NCBI GenBank assembly: GCA_022826755.1
Contig: JAJDUG010000053.1
Span: 52,184 to 116,183, forward strand
Direction of reading: 5' to 3'
From: Acidobacteriota bacterium
GTDB lineage: Bacteria > Acidobacteriota > Terriglobia > Versatilivoradales > Versatilivoraceae
DNA: 64,000 nt
A model generated the notes under the pieces. That model made no database searches and had not been told where the DNA came from. It saw only the letters and a list, made by a program, of their open reading frames with translations. Both the position numbers and the translations under genes were made by a program. This document shows positions 26,845-36,102 of this stretch, one piece after another. Every line of letters begins with the position of its first letter. The stretch's first letter is position 1.

Positions 26845-29447
26845 GCCACGGGTCGGCATTGTTCATGAACATGCCTGATTGGAAAAAAACTGCACGGCTG
26901 TTGGTGCTGGGCCTCCTTTCAACCCTGCTTCCCGGACACCTGGAAGCGGAAGGGGATCGCCGAACCGCGCCCGCAGAACCGGCAGCCAGCCCCAACGGCT
27001 CGGCAGGCTCCGGCCAATCGCGTTCCCCTGAGAGCCTGCGGGACTTTCGCCTGGTTCCCTCACAGGTGAAGTTACAGGGGAAGGGAGCTTCGCAATCCTT
27101 CCTGGTGGTGGCCACCGATGGCCGCGGGCTGGAGGTCGACCTTACCTCCGAGTCCCGATTCAACCTGACCGATGGCCGGTTGGCGCGGGTCACCGCGGAC
27201 GGTCTGCTGACGGCCCGACGTGACGGCGAGCTGCAACTCGGTGCCGATATAGCCGGGCAGCAGTTGACGGCTGCGGTTCGCATCGAAGGAACCGATCGAG
27301 CCAGGCCCTTCAGCTTCGCTCGCGACGTGGTCGGCGTCTTGACCCGCAACGGTTGCAACGGCAGTGAATGCCACGGCGGCGTCAAGGGCCGGGGCGGCTT
27401 CAAGCTTTCTCTTCATGGTATCAATCCCCGGGAGGACTACCGCTGGACCGTCAAGGGCGGGGTCTACCAGGTGTTGTCGCCCAAAGCCTCCGAGCCCTTC
27501 AACCCTCGGGTCAACCCGGAAGAGCCGCAACAGAGCCGATTGCTGCTGAAGCCCGCGCTGGAACTGCCCCATGGGGGAGGACAGCGCTTCGAGCGAGACT
27601 CGGCCGACTACCGAACGCTGCTGGAATGGATTCGCCAGGGAGCTCCCTACGGGGCCGGCCGGTCCGAATCCCCGATCCAACGCCTGGAGGTCTTTCCGCG
27701 GGAAGCAGTCATGGAGCCCGGGGCCCGGCGGCGACTCCTGGTGACCGCTGTGCTTGAGGACGGCCGCAGCGAGGACCTGAGCCCCGCGGTGCTTTATGAG
27801 AGCAGTGATTCGGCCGTGGTCGATGTCAGCCCGGCCGGCGTGGTGCATGCCCTCAAGCCGGGACAGGCGAGGGTCATGATACGGGCGGCCGGGAAGCTGG
27901 TTCAGGTCCGCTGCGGCGTGATTCGACAACCGCTGGACCGCTTTCCCCGGGTGGCCAGACACAATTTCATCGATGAGGAGGTCTTCGATCGGCTGCGAGA
28001 GCTGCACATCGTTCCGGCGGGCCTCTCAAGCGACTCCGCCTTCCTGCGGCGGGTCTGTCTGGACCTGACGGGGACCCTGCCGCCCCCTGAGCGCGTACGC
28101 GAGTTCCTGGCCGACCGGGATCCTCTGAAGCGGGAGCACCTGATCGAGCGGCTGCTGAACTCCCCCGAATTCGTCGACTACTGGACCTTCCGCTTCGCCG
28201 ATTTCTTCCGGGTGGTCTATCGCAACGCCTACAGCTACAAGAGCTGGATTCGGGAAAGCCTGGCCCGCAACAAGCCCTACGACCACATGGCCCGGGAACG
28301 GGTGGCGGCCCAGGGCAATGGCGGCCCCACCCGGCATTTCATCAAGTCGATCAGCGGGGAGATGATGCGTCCGCACGAGAAGATGGGAGAGGACGTGAGG
28401 GTCTTCCTGGGAATACGCCTGGACTGCGCGCAATGCCACGACCACCCCTACGAGACCTGGACCCAGGATCAGTTCTGGGGAATTACGGCCTTCTATGGAC
28501 AGTTGACCCGAATCCGCAGCCTCTCGGCCTTCATGGATGATATTTCCGGCAACGAGGAACAGCCCGAGGGGCCCAAGGTGATGCATCCCCGCCGCCGGCA
28601 GGAAGTGGCCCCCAGATTCCTGGACGGCTCGCCGCCAACCGACATGGGCGGCAATCCGCGGAAGAAGCTGGCCGACTGGATGACGGCGCCCGACAACCCC
28701 TACTTCAGCCAGGCCATCGTCAACCGCGTGTGGGCCAACTTCTTCGGGAAGGGCCTGGTCGAACCGGTGGATGATTTCAGGCCCGGCAACCCTCCCAGCC
28801 ATCCCGAGCTGCTGGAGGCCCTGGCCCAGGATTTCCGGCGCAGCGGCTACGATCTCAGGCATCTGATGCGCGCCATCGCCCGATCTCGAACCTATCAGCT
28901 CTCCGGAGAAGTCAACTCGACCAACCGGGAGGATGAGGTCAACCACTCCCGGGCCCTGCCTCGCCGATTGGAGGCCGAGATCCTGCTAGACGCCATTTCA
29001 CGAGTGACCGGCATCGAGGAGGCCTTTGCGGTCCACGAATACGTCGGCGGGGGCACCGAGCCCAAGGGGACCCGGGCCATAGAGCTGGTTCCCGAAGTCA
29101 CTCCCTCCCAGTTCCTGGAAGTTTACGGGCGGCCGGTCAGCCGGGACAGCATGCCCTGGCGCGACTACCGTTCCACGCTCAGGCAGGCCCTGCACCTTCT
29201 GGTCGGCTCCACCTACACCAGCAAGATCTCGGCCGAGGGAGGACGGGTCGGTCGGCTTCTGTCGGCCGGCGCCTCCGACCGGGAGATCGTTCAGGAACTC
29301 TATCTGGCTGCCTTTTCGCGCTTTCCGTCGGCTGCAGAGGAAGCCCGGCTCCAAGCCCTGATCGAGGGATCTCCATCGCGCCGCAAGGGTGTGGAAAACC
29401 TGGCCTGGGGGTTGCTGGCCTCCCGCCAGTTTACTTATAATCACTGA
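26841..29447 (+). CDS. PSD1-type protein: cytochrome-like motif, Ig-like domain, DUF1549 and DUF1553
   Basis: 868-residue exported protein, start ATG 26841 overlapping the previous stop. Signal region at about residues 10-33 (TARLLVLGLLSTLLPGHLEA). A first Ig-like segment (residues 60-145) precedes a haem-type motif CNGSECHGG (about 173), which has four rather than two residues between the cysteines, followed by the typical GGFKLSLHGINPREDYRW. Residues 305-390 are a second Big_2-like domain (YESSDSAVVDVSPAGVVHAL). DUF1549 starts near 400 (HNFIDEEVFDRL; RRVCLDLTGTLPPPERVREF; DCAQCHDHPYETWTQDQF, with a CxxCH motif). DUF1553 follows (LADWMTAPDNPYFSQAIVNR). Probably periplasmic or surface; role unknown. 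Confidence 0.88.
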   Translation: MSHGSALFMNMPDWKKTARLLVLGLLSTLLPGHLEAEGDRRTAPAEPAASPNGSAGSGQSRSPESLRDFRLVPSQVKLQGKGASQSFLVVATDGRGLEVDLTSESRFNLTDGRLARVTADGLLTARRDGELQLGADIAGQQLTAAVRIEGTDRARPFSFARDVVGVLTRNGCNGSECHGGVKGRGGFKLSLHGINPREDYRWTVKGGVYQVLSPKASEPFNPRVNPEEPQQSRLLLKPALELPHGGGQRFERDSADYRTLLEWIRQGAPYGAGRSESPIQRLEVFPREAVMEPGARRRLLVTAVLEDGRSEDLSPAVLYESSDSAVVDVSPAGVVHALKPGQARVMIRAAGKLVQVRCGVIRQPLDRFPRVARHNFIDEEVFDRLRELHIVPAGLSSDSAFLRRVCLDLTGTLPPPERVREFLADRDPLKREHLIERLLNSPEFVDYWTFRFADFFRVVYRNAYSYKSWIRESLARNKPYDHMARERVAAQGNGGPTRHFIKSISGEMMRPHEKMGEDVRVFLGIRLDCAQCHDHPYETWTQDQFWGITAFYGQLTRIRSLSAFMDDISGNEEQPEGPKVMHPRRRQEVAPRFLDGSPPTDMGGNPRKKLADWMTAPDNPYFSQAIVNRVWANFFGKGLVEPVDDFRPGNPPSHPELLEALAQDFRRSGYDLRHLMRAIARSRTYQLSGEVNSTNREDEVNHSRALPRRLEAEILLDAISRVTGIEEAFAVHEYVGGGTEPKGTRAIELVPEVTPSQFLEVYGRPVSRDSMPWRDYRSTLRQALHLLVGSTYTSKISAEGGRVGRLLSAGASDREIVQELYLAAFSRFPSAAEEARLQALIEGSPSRRKGVENLAWGLLASRQFTYNH

Positions 29448-29458
29448 AGGACGCGCTT

Positions 29459-30793
29459 ATGCATCTGCCGATCGATCACCGTGGCTGTTGCCGGCCCCGC
29501 CGGGAATTTCTCAGAGTCGGCGCTCTCAGCCTGCTGGGCCTGAACCTGAGGCAGTACCTGGCCCTGGAAGCGGCCACTCCGGCCGCCGCCCGTTCGAAGC
29601 AAAAAGCCCAGGCCTGCATTCTGCTGTGGCTGGAGGGTGGACCCTCCCAGATCGACACCTGGGACCCCAAGCCCCACAGCCGGTTCAATGCCATTCCCAC
29701 CCGGGCCGACGGCATCCGGATCTCGGAGATATTTCCCCGGATCGCCGGCCACATGGACAAGCTGGCCATTGTCCGCTCCATGCACACCGAGGAGAACAAC
29801 CACCCTCAGGGCACCCACTACGCCCTGACCGGCCACCGGCCCAATCCGGCCCTGAAGTTTCCCAGCCTGGGTTCGATCATCTCCAGGGAACTGGGGGCGA
29901 GGAACAACCTTCCACCCTACGTCATGGTCCCGGAGCACCAGGAGACCGACTTCTTCTCCTACATGGACGCCTACACCTCGGCCTTTCTGGGTTCGGAATA
30001 CGATCCCATCATCCTGCCCGATCCCAGCCGGGAGTCCTTTCAGATTCCGGACCTGTCGCTGCCCGACACGCTCACGGCTGCCGATATTGCCGACCGCCGG
30101 TCGTTTTTGCAGGCGGTGGATCAGGGGTTCCGCCAGAAGGAGAAGCACGCCGAATTCGGCAGGATGGACCGCTTCACCAACCAGGCCCTGACCATGCTGC
30201 TCTCACCCAAGGTCAAGCAGGCCTTCGATCTGTCCCAGGAGTCGGACCGGACCAAGGAGGCCTACGGACGCACCCGGGTGGGTCAAAGCGTGCTGCTGGC
30301 TCGTCGCCTGGTGGAAGCCGGCTGCCGCTTTGTGACCACCTCCGGATACGCGCACGGGGCCTGGGACACTCACAAGGACAACGACCAGAGGCTGCGGGAC
30401 AAGCTGGCCCCCACCCTGGACCAGACCCTTTCCACTCTGCTGGAGGACCTGCAGCAGCGCGGGTTGCTGGATTCCACCGTGGTGCTGGCCATGGGCGAGT
30501 TCGGTCGCACCCCCCACCTGAACGCCAATAACGGGCGGGACCACTATCCCGACTGCTGGTCGTTGATTCTGGGAGGTGGAGGCATTCAGGGAGGGCGAGT
30601 GGTGGGTGCCAGCGACGAGCAGGGCGCCCAGGTGGCCGAACGCAGGGTTACCATGGGCGACCTCTTCGCCACCATCTACAAGGCCATGGGCATCGATTGG
30701 ACCAAGGAGTACGTCAATCCCGGAGGCCGGCCCCTCTACATCGCCAACTCGATCGATGACGTCATGGGGCAGCCGCTCCACGAACTGGTGTAA
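29459..30793 (+). CDS. DUF1501 protein (sulfatase-like fold), Tat-exported
   Basis: 444-residue DUF1501 protein, 11 bases behind the PSD1 gene. The N-terminus has a Tat motif (RREFLRVGALSLLGLNL, about residues 14-30). The body shows ILLWLEGGPSQIDTWDPKP, the GIRISEIFPRIAGHMDKLAI block, RSMHTEENNHPQGTHYALTG, VGQSVLLARRLVEAGCRFVT and MGEFGRTPHLNANNGRDHYP, all typical of the family, which has an alkaline-phosphatase/sulfatase-like core. It is nearly always encoded beside DUF1549/DUF1553 proteins. Enzymatic role unproven. Confidence 0.92.
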   Translation: MHLPIDHRGCCRPRREFLRVGALSLLGLNLRQYLALEAATPAAARSKQKAQACILLWLEGGPSQIDTWDPKPHSRFNAIPTRADGIRISEIFPRIAGHMDKLAIVRSMHTEENNHPQGTHYALTGHRPNPALKFPSLGSIISRELGARNNLPPYVMVPEHQETDFFSYMDAYTSAFLGSEYDPIILPDPSRESFQIPDLSLPDTLTAADIADRRSFLQAVDQGFRQKEKHAEFGRMDRFTNQALTMLLSPKVKQAFDLSQESDRTKEAYGRTRVGQSVLLARRLVEAGCRFVTTSGYAHGAWDTHKDNDQRLRDKLAPTLDQTLSTLLEDLQQRGLLDSTVVLAMGEFGRTPHLNANNGRDHYPDCWSLILGGGGIQGGRVVGASDEQGAQVAERRVTMGDLFATIYKAMGIDWTKEYVNPGGRPLYIANSIDDVMGQPLHELV

Positions 30794-30820
30794 CCGACCG
30801 CTAGTTCCTTCCCTGTTTCC

Positions 30821-32026
30821 CTAAAAGGCAGCCTGCAGGATGCCCTCCAGGTCATCCACCGTGGCCTGACGGGGATTGCTGCGCATGAGCCGCTTGATGC
30901 CGAAGGCCGCTTCGGCGAACGAGCGGAGCTGGTGTTCCTCCACTCCGATTTCCCGGAGCTTGTCGGGGATGCCGATTTCTTTCCTCAAGGCTCGCACCCG
31001 CTCAATGGCGGCGTCGGCCGCGGCCTCGACGGACAGGCCCTCCACCGGGAGGCCCATGAGTTCGGCCAGGCGGGCCACAGCCTCCACCCGGGCCGGTTTG
31101 TTGAACTCCATCACGTAGGGCAGGAGCAGTCCGTTGCCACAGCCGTGGGAGCAGTGCACGGCTCCGCCGATGGGATATTCCAGCGCATGGACCGCGCCCA
31201 CGCCCACATTGCTGAAGCCCATTCCGGCGATGAGCGCCGCCAGGTGCATGCCCTCCCGGGCCGCCAGGTTCCGGCCGTCCCTGACCGCGTCGGCAAGATG
31301 GCTTGCGATGAGGCTGACCGCCGGCTCCACCATGGCGTTCCCCAGGGGGTTGCGGCCCTGATAGATGGAAATTTCGCCTTCCGGAATTTCCAGGTGGGAG
31401 CTGTCGGTGGCCATGAAGGCTTCCACCGCGTGGGTGAGAGCGTCGATGCCGCTGTCTGCCGTGGCCTTGGGAGGACAGGTCACGGTCATGAGCGGGTCCA
31501 CCACCGCCGCTCTGGGTCTCAGGTAGTTGCTGGCGATGGCTACCTTGATGTTGTTTTCGGTGTCGGTCAGGATTCCCGCGTGGGTGACCTCCGATCCGGT
31601 TCCGGCCGTGGTGGGCACGGCGATCAGCGGCAGGATGGGGCCCGGAACCTTTCCTTCGCCCATGTAGTCCCGGGGCTCGCCTCCGTAGGTGAGGAGGACC
31701 CCCACGGTCTTGGCCAGGTCCATGTTGCTGCCGCCTCCCAGTCCCACCAGCAGGTCCGGTTTGTGCCGGGAGGCGAAGTCGTGGCAGCGGAGCAGGGCGG
31801 CAATGGAGGGCTCCGGCTCTCCGCCGTCAAAGAGCGTCACACGCATGCCTCCGGAAGCCAGCCGGGACTGCACCTGGTCGGCCAGACCGGCTTTCACCAG
31901 GGCCTTGTCGGTGACCACCAGGGCGTGGCTCGCTCCCAGCTCGCGAGCAATCTCACCCAGTTGATCGGTGGCGCCTCGGCCGAAGTGAATGGCACCGGCA
32001 GTATGAAAACTCCACGTGGTCCGCAT
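30821..32026 (-). CDS. Iron-containing alcohol dehydrogenase
   Basis: 401-residue group III (Fe-dependent) NAD(P)-alcohol dehydrogenase. ATG at 32026 has GGGAGG five bases upstream. The nucleotide-binding part contains LVGLGGGSNMDLAKTVGVLL, followed by IPLIAVPTTAGTGSEVTHAG. Metal ligands are expected in DSGIDALTHAVEAF (Asp, His) and VGAVHALEYPIGGAVHCSHG (two His). The C-terminal helical domain is complete. It has its own RBS and converges with the DUF1501 gene. Likely an aldehyde/alcohol interconversion; the substrate cannot be assigned. Confidence 0.92.
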   Translation of the reverse strand: MRTTWSFHTAGAIHFGRGATDQLGEIARELGASHALVVTDKALVKAGLADQVQSRLASGGMRVTLFDGGEPEPSIAALLRCHDFASRHKPDLLVGLGGGSNMDLAKTVGVLLTYGGEPRDYMGEGKVPGPILPLIAVPTTAGTGSEVTHAGILTDTENNIKVAIASNYLRPRAAVVDPLMTVTCPPKATADSGIDALTHAVEAFMATDSSHLEIPEGEISIYQGRNPLGNAMVEPAVSLIASHLADAVRDGRNLAAREGMHLAALIAGMGFSNVGVGAVHALEYPIGGAVHCSHGCGNGLLLPYVMEFNKPARVEAVARLAELMGLPVEGLSVEAAADAAIERVRALRKEIGIPDKLREIGVEEHQLRSFAEAAFGIKRLMRSNPRQATVDDLEGILQAAF

Positions 32027-32101
32027 GCTGGCCTCCCTTCCCATGAACCGTGTCGGATAGACGAATAGCAGGGGAGAGTATAAAGAGTCCTTTTCCGCTT
32101 G

Positions 32102-33751
32102 TCAGTTTCTCCAGGACTGGCGGTGGTATTGGAGAATGGCGGGCCGGAACTTGGTGTTGATTTCGATATGGGCGTCGTCGAGCCAGCCCTTGCCGAATGC
32201 CGTCGCGTTGGAGACCAGGGCCGCGGTGAGATAGCCGGTCGGGACCCCGATGGATATCAGCCCCTCCAGCTTTTCCTTCATGTCGGGCTCCCGGGTCTGG
32301 TGCAGCCAGGCCAGGTGCCACCCCCACTCCCCGAAGCTGGGGACGTTCTGCCGGTAGGGCAGGGCCCGGTAGCCGGCGGCCCGCAGCGTTTTCCCGATGC
32401 ACAGAAACATCTCCCGGGAGTGGTAGGGCGAGGTGGATTGCACCGCCACCAGGCCGGCGGGGCCGAGTTGGCGGGCCAGCCTGCGATAGAAATCCAGAGA
32501 GTAGAGCTTGGCCGTGCCCACCGACTTCGGATCTGGAAAGTCGATGATCACCAGATCGTAGGGACCGTGCAGACTGCGAACGAACAGGTCGGCGTCCAGG
32601 TTGTACACGCGGACTTTGGCCTGAGGATAGACGGAGTCGCTGAGCCGGGAGGGCGCCAGCTTGCTGGGACGGGAGACGGTCTGAATTTCTCCCTCGGAGA
32701 CACCCAGTGCCGGACGCAGGGTGACCCGTTCGTCCAGCAGGGCTCTCCGGTTGAGTCGCACCAGGTCGGGATGGGTGGCGGCCAGGTCGGTCATGGAGGG
32801 GTCGATGTCCACCAGGTCCACCCGCCGCACCGCATCGTATTTCAGCACCTCTCTCAGGGCCAGGCCGTCGCCGCCCCCGAGAATCAGCACCCTGGCGCGC
32901 GAGGAAGCCACCGCAAAGGGAACGTGGACCAGCATCTCGTGGTAAATCCGCTCATCCCGGGAATTGAACTGCAGGTGGCCGTTGATGAAGAGGCTGAGCC
33001 GGTCGTTCCGGCGGGTCATGACGATGTGCTGGTACCTGGAGGTGTGGCTGTAGATGATCGGATCGCTGTAGGTCCTCTGCTCCAGCGATACCCTCCAGTT
33101 CTCCGACAGGACCAGAAGGCAGCCCAGGAGCGCCGCACCGGCGCAGGAGAGCAGCAGAAGCTTCCTGAAGTGGCGCAGCAGGGGGCGGAAGTAGGCCAGC
33201 CCCAGCAGGGCCAGCAGGAGGTTGGCGCATCCCAGGACCACGGCGATCTGGTTGACGGACAGGTTGGCGAAGAGGACGAAGGTGAACAGCAGGGCTCCCA
33301 CCAGCGCGCCGACATAGTCCATGCTCAGGATCTCAGACAGGTTGGTCTTGAGACTGGCCGAATACTCGCGGTTGATGCGGATCAGAAGGGGAATTTCGAG
33401 ACCGATCAGGATGCCGATTCCCAGGGAGAACCCCCACAGCAGCAGCATGTAGCTGGTGGAGTAGACGTAGGCCAGGTAGATGACCAGGGCGCTGACCCCT
33501 CCCGTCAGCCCCAGCAGAATCTCGACCAGCAGGAACTTGTCCACCAGGTCGCCGCTGATGTTCTTCTGCAGCGTGGCCCCCAGGCCCATGGCGAACATCA
33601 TCAACCCGATGACCACGAAGATCTGCTCGTGGGAGGAACCCATCAGGTTGTTGCCCAACGCTCCCAGGGTGTACTCGTAGGCAATGCCGCAGGCCCCCAT
33701 GACGAACATGGACGCCGCCAGCACCTTCCGGGCATGTCGGAATCGGTTCAT
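32102..33751 (-). CDS. Membrane-anchored spermidine synthase-like protein
   Basis: 549-residue fusion of an N-terminal seven-helix membrane domain (about residues 8-215, beginning VLAASMFVMGACGIAYEYTL) with a C-terminal polyamine aminopropyltransferase domain. The latter has YHEMLVHVPF (polyamine site), VLILGGGDGLALREVLKY (decarboxylated-AdoMet loop), VDLVDIDPSMTDLA and DLVIIDFPDPKSVGTAKLYS, where the catalytic aspartates of DSSDP are kept as DFPDP. It likely transfers an aminopropyl group at the cytosolic face. It is the last gene of a minus-strand cluster with DUF350 and PspA, which implies a membrane or surface role rather than bulk spermidine supply (inference). Confidence 0.85.
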   Translation of the reverse strand: MNRFRHARKVLAASMFVMGACGIAYEYTLGALGNNLMGSSHEQIFVVIGLMMFAMGLGATLQKNISGDLVDKFLLVEILLGLTGGVSALVIYLAYVYSTSYMLLLWGFSLGIGILIGLEIPLLIRINREYSASLKTNLSEILSMDYVGALVGALLFTFVLFANLSVNQIAVVLGCANLLLALLGLAYFRPLLRHFRKLLLLSCAGAALLGCLLVLSENWRVSLEQRTYSDPIIYSHTSRYQHIVMTRRNDRLSLFINGHLQFNSRDERIYHEMLVHVPFAVASSRARVLILGGGDGLALREVLKYDAVRRVDLVDIDPSMTDLAATHPDLVRLNRRALLDERVTLRPALGVSEGEIQTVSRPSKLAPSRLSDSVYPQAKVRVYNLDADLFVRSLHGPYDLVIIDFPDPKSVGTAKLYSLDFYRRLARQLGPAGLVAVQSTSPYHSREMFLCIGKTLRAAGYRALPYRQNVPSFGEWGWHLAWLHQTREPDMKEKLEGLISIGVPTGYLTAALVSNATAFGKGWLDDAHIEINTKFRPAILQYHRQSWRN

Positions 33752-33765
33752 GGGGAAATGCGGGT

Positions 33766-34650
33766 TTAAAGCATGAAAAAGAGGATGGACGCCATGCCGA
33801 TGGCCACCACCGACTCGATCCAGGCGACTCCCAGGTTTCTGTCGACCGCGATTTCGTGGGCGATGCGGGTCCGCGGCAGCAGTGCGTGGTCGACCAGCTC
33901 GCGCAACAGGAAGAGGGCCACGAAGCCGACGGCCGCCAGGCTGGCGTATTCGGTGAGACTGGCGCTGAAGGACTCGAAGTGGTGGGCGCTCGCCTTGAGC
34001 AGCAGGATGCCCAGGGCGACCATGTTGCCGCCGAAGGCTACTCCTGCCGCCGGGTTGTCCTTCTCGATCTCAACGTGAATGTCGTAGCGGGTGATCCACT
34101 GGTAGAAGAAGGAGAAGAGGACCAGCGTCACCTGGCCCGCAACGAAGTAGCACAGGGCGGTGAGGGGGCCGGTCCAGGCTCCGGCAAAAGCGGATTCGGG
34201 GGGAATTTCACCGTAGATCCCTCCCGCCAGGATAAGAGCGGTGGCGATATAGGCCCCGCACAGCACGGCTCCGGTCCCCACGTTTCTGTCCCGGACCAGT
34301 TCCTGGTAGATGCTGAATTGGCGCAGCACCAGCCTGTCCAGGAGCTTTCTGCCCAGATTGAGGAGGGCGATTCCGCCCAGAGCGTAGGCGGCCACCACCC
34401 CCAGTTCGGGAAGAAGCCGGTCGAGATTGAGCAGGTCGCCCTCGGTTCCGGTGGAGGCGCCCAGGAAGATGATCATGACCCCGGCGTAATAGCCGGTCAG
34501 GCTCAGCCCGATGGCGGGGTTGTCCCGGACCGTCAACTCCTCGTCGAGGGGATAGGGCGTAAGCAGGTCGTTGACGAACTTGGCGATCATCAGAATGACC
34601 GCGCCGAGAACCACGTAGCACAGGCTGACTCCCAGTTCGATCCAGTCCAT
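33766..34650 (-). CDS. DUF350 membrane protein, tandem-domain form
   Basis: 294-residue integral membrane protein with about eight helices. The family motif (R/K-D-N-x-A-x-G) appears four times at regular spacing: VRDNPAIGLSLTG (about 41), VRDRNVGTGAVLCG (about 117), EKDNPAAGVAFGG (about 205) and AVDRNLGVAWIES (about 266), indicating two fused DUF350 units. ATG at 34650 has GGAGG nine bases upstream, and the upstream gene stops two bases before it. E. coli YjfL is a single-unit homologue within a PspA-containing operon. Function unknown. Confidence 0.85.
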   Translation of the reverse strand: MDWIELGVSLCYVVLGAVILMIAKFVNDLLTPYPLDEELTVRDNPAIGLSLTGYYAGVMIIFLGASTGTEGDLLNLDRLLPELGVVAAYALGGIALLNLGRKLLDRLVLRQFSIYQELVRDRNVGTGAVLCGAYIATALILAGGIYGEIPPESAFAGAWTGPLTALCYFVAGQVTLVLFSFFYQWITRYDIHVEIEKDNPAAGVAFGGNMVALGILLLKASAHHFESFSASLTEYASLAAVGFVALFLLRELVDHALLPRTRIAHEIAVDRNLGVAWIESVVAIGMASILFFML

Positions 34651-34652
34651 GG

Positions 34653-36092
34653 TCACTTGCCTCCAAAAAAGGAGCGACTGCCCCGAGAACGATAGGAGCC
34701 GCCCCGTCCGCCGGCGTCGGCGGTGCGGTATCGAGAGGATCCATACCCCCTGAGGTTGCCGCCGCTCCGCTTGTAATAGGAGTTTCGATAGCCCCCGCTG
34801 CGCACGTAGCGGGAGGATCGATACCGGGAAGCCGTCGTCCGGCTGTTGGTGCCGTAGCGAGGCCGGCCGGCGGCGGTGCCGCCGTAGTAGGTTCTGCCCG
34901 AGGTGTAGGATCGGCGATAGTCGTTGTAGTCACGGGGCAGGATGGGCTGATAGGCGGGTCCCCAGAACATGGAGCGCATGAACATGTACTGGCCGTAGAA
35001 TACCCAGAAGGAACCGCCGTGGCTGTCCCGGCGCCATTGCCCGTACTGGTTGCTCTGCCCCGGGGGGGCCAGGTAGGAATAACCGGCCGGCTGGGCCAGG
35101 GATTCGGCTTCTTCCTCGTATTTCCCGGCCGGCTTGCGGGCCACCGACATTCCCAGCTTGTCTTCCAGGGCGTCGAAGGTGGCCTTGGAAACCTGAACCC
35201 AGGCCTCGCTTTCGGAGTGGGCGCCCTGTTTCTTCTGGGGATCCTGGATTTGAACCGTCACCGTCTTGTACTTGTGATGAAGGGTCAGCGTTTCACCTTC
35301 CCTGATGTCCATGTCCACCAGGATCCTGTCCCAGGAGAGGTAGAGCTGACCCACCTTCCGGCCGAGCTGGCTGTCCAGCCGGGCCAGTTGCAGCCCGTCG
35401 GCCTCGAGGTTCTGGTGGGTCTCCAGGATCAGCAGGGCATCGGCGTCGGGGGCGGCGATGGCCCGGGAGCGTTCCTTCCAGAGGGACGCCGACCGGGCCT
35501 TGACGTCAGCCATCTGTTGGATGGCCTGGCTCAAGTCGGCTTTTTTGTCGGGCCAGTCGATCATGGCTCTCTGAGCGCCGGCGAGGCTGGCGGGGCGGTA
35601 GGCGGCGATTTGGCGATAGCCGGCACGGGCCTCCCCCACGTAGCGGCTGCGATTCTTGTCCACCTCGCTGACGGTCCTGGCCGCATCCAGTGTCTCGCTG
35701 GTGGCCTGCAACGCCTGGGTCCGCTTCTGTCTGGCCTGGTCGATGCGGCGTTCGATCTCCACCCGCAGTTCATCGTCGTCCTGGGCGGCCAGTTCCGTGG
35801 CCTGTTCCAGCTCGGCGGCGGCGGATTCCAGGTCCTTTTCCGATTGGTCCAGTCGGTTCAGCCACTGCTCCCGCCTGGACTGAGGCAGCCCGGTCATGGC
35901 GTCGATCAGGGAGCGTGCCTCCCGGCTCAGCTCGCCATGATTGGCCCGCGAGGTGTTCAGTAGCTGCTCGGCAGTGGCCAGGCCGGCTTGGGTCTGCGGG
36001 TTCAACCCCCCGCCCGAAAAGGTGAGTACCACCACCAGGAGAGCCAGCACGGCTATTCCGGCCGAGGCGTAGAGCAGCGATTGTCTGTCCAT
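34653..36092 (-). CDS. Membrane-anchored coiled-coil protein with Gly/Tyr/Arg/Ser-rich tail
   Basis: 479-residue protein without a recognised domain. Residues 7-24 are a single N-terminal membrane helix (LYASAGIAVLALLVVVLTF). Residues 35-260 are helical and charged, with likely coiled coils (REQWLNRLDQSEKDLESAAA; VEIERRIDQARQKRTQALQA). Residues 380-479 are low-complexity, rich in Gly, Tyr, Arg and Ser, ending GGSYRSRGSRSFFGGK. It is positioned like YjfM (DUF1190) of the E. coli yjf operon, whose tail is also Gly/Ser-rich, but homology is unproven. Strong RBS (GGAGGAGA). Periplasmic or cytosolic orientation is unclear. Confidence 0.6.
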   Translation of the reverse strand: MDRQSLLYASAGIAVLALLVVVLTFSGGGLNPQTQAGLATAEQLLNTSRANHGELSREARSLIDAMTGLPQSRREQWLNRLDQSEKDLESAAAELEQATELAAQDDDELRVEIERRIDQARQKRTQALQATSETLDAARTVSEVDKNRSRYVGEARAGYRQIAAYRPASLAGAQRAMIDWPDKKADLSQAIQQMADVKARSASLWKERSRAIAAPDADALLILETHQNLEADGLQLARLDSQLGRKVGQLYLSWDRILVDMDIREGETLTLHHKYKTVTVQIQDPQKKQGAHSESEAWVQVSKATFDALEDKLGMSVARKPAGKYEEEAESLAQPAGYSYLAPPGQSNQYGQWRRDSHGGSFWVFYGQYMFMRSMFWGPAYQPILPRDYNDYRRSYTSGRTYYGGTAAGRPRYGTNSRTTASRYRSSRYVRSGGYRNSYYKRSGGNLRGYGSSRYRTADAGGRGGSYRSRGSRSFFGGK

Positions 36093-36102
36093 GGTTCTCC
36101 TC

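Noticed and set aside
32099..33769. Open frame of about 556 codons on the plus strand
   Set aside because: Antisense to the spermidine-synthase-like gene; low-complexity Gln/Gly/Val text.
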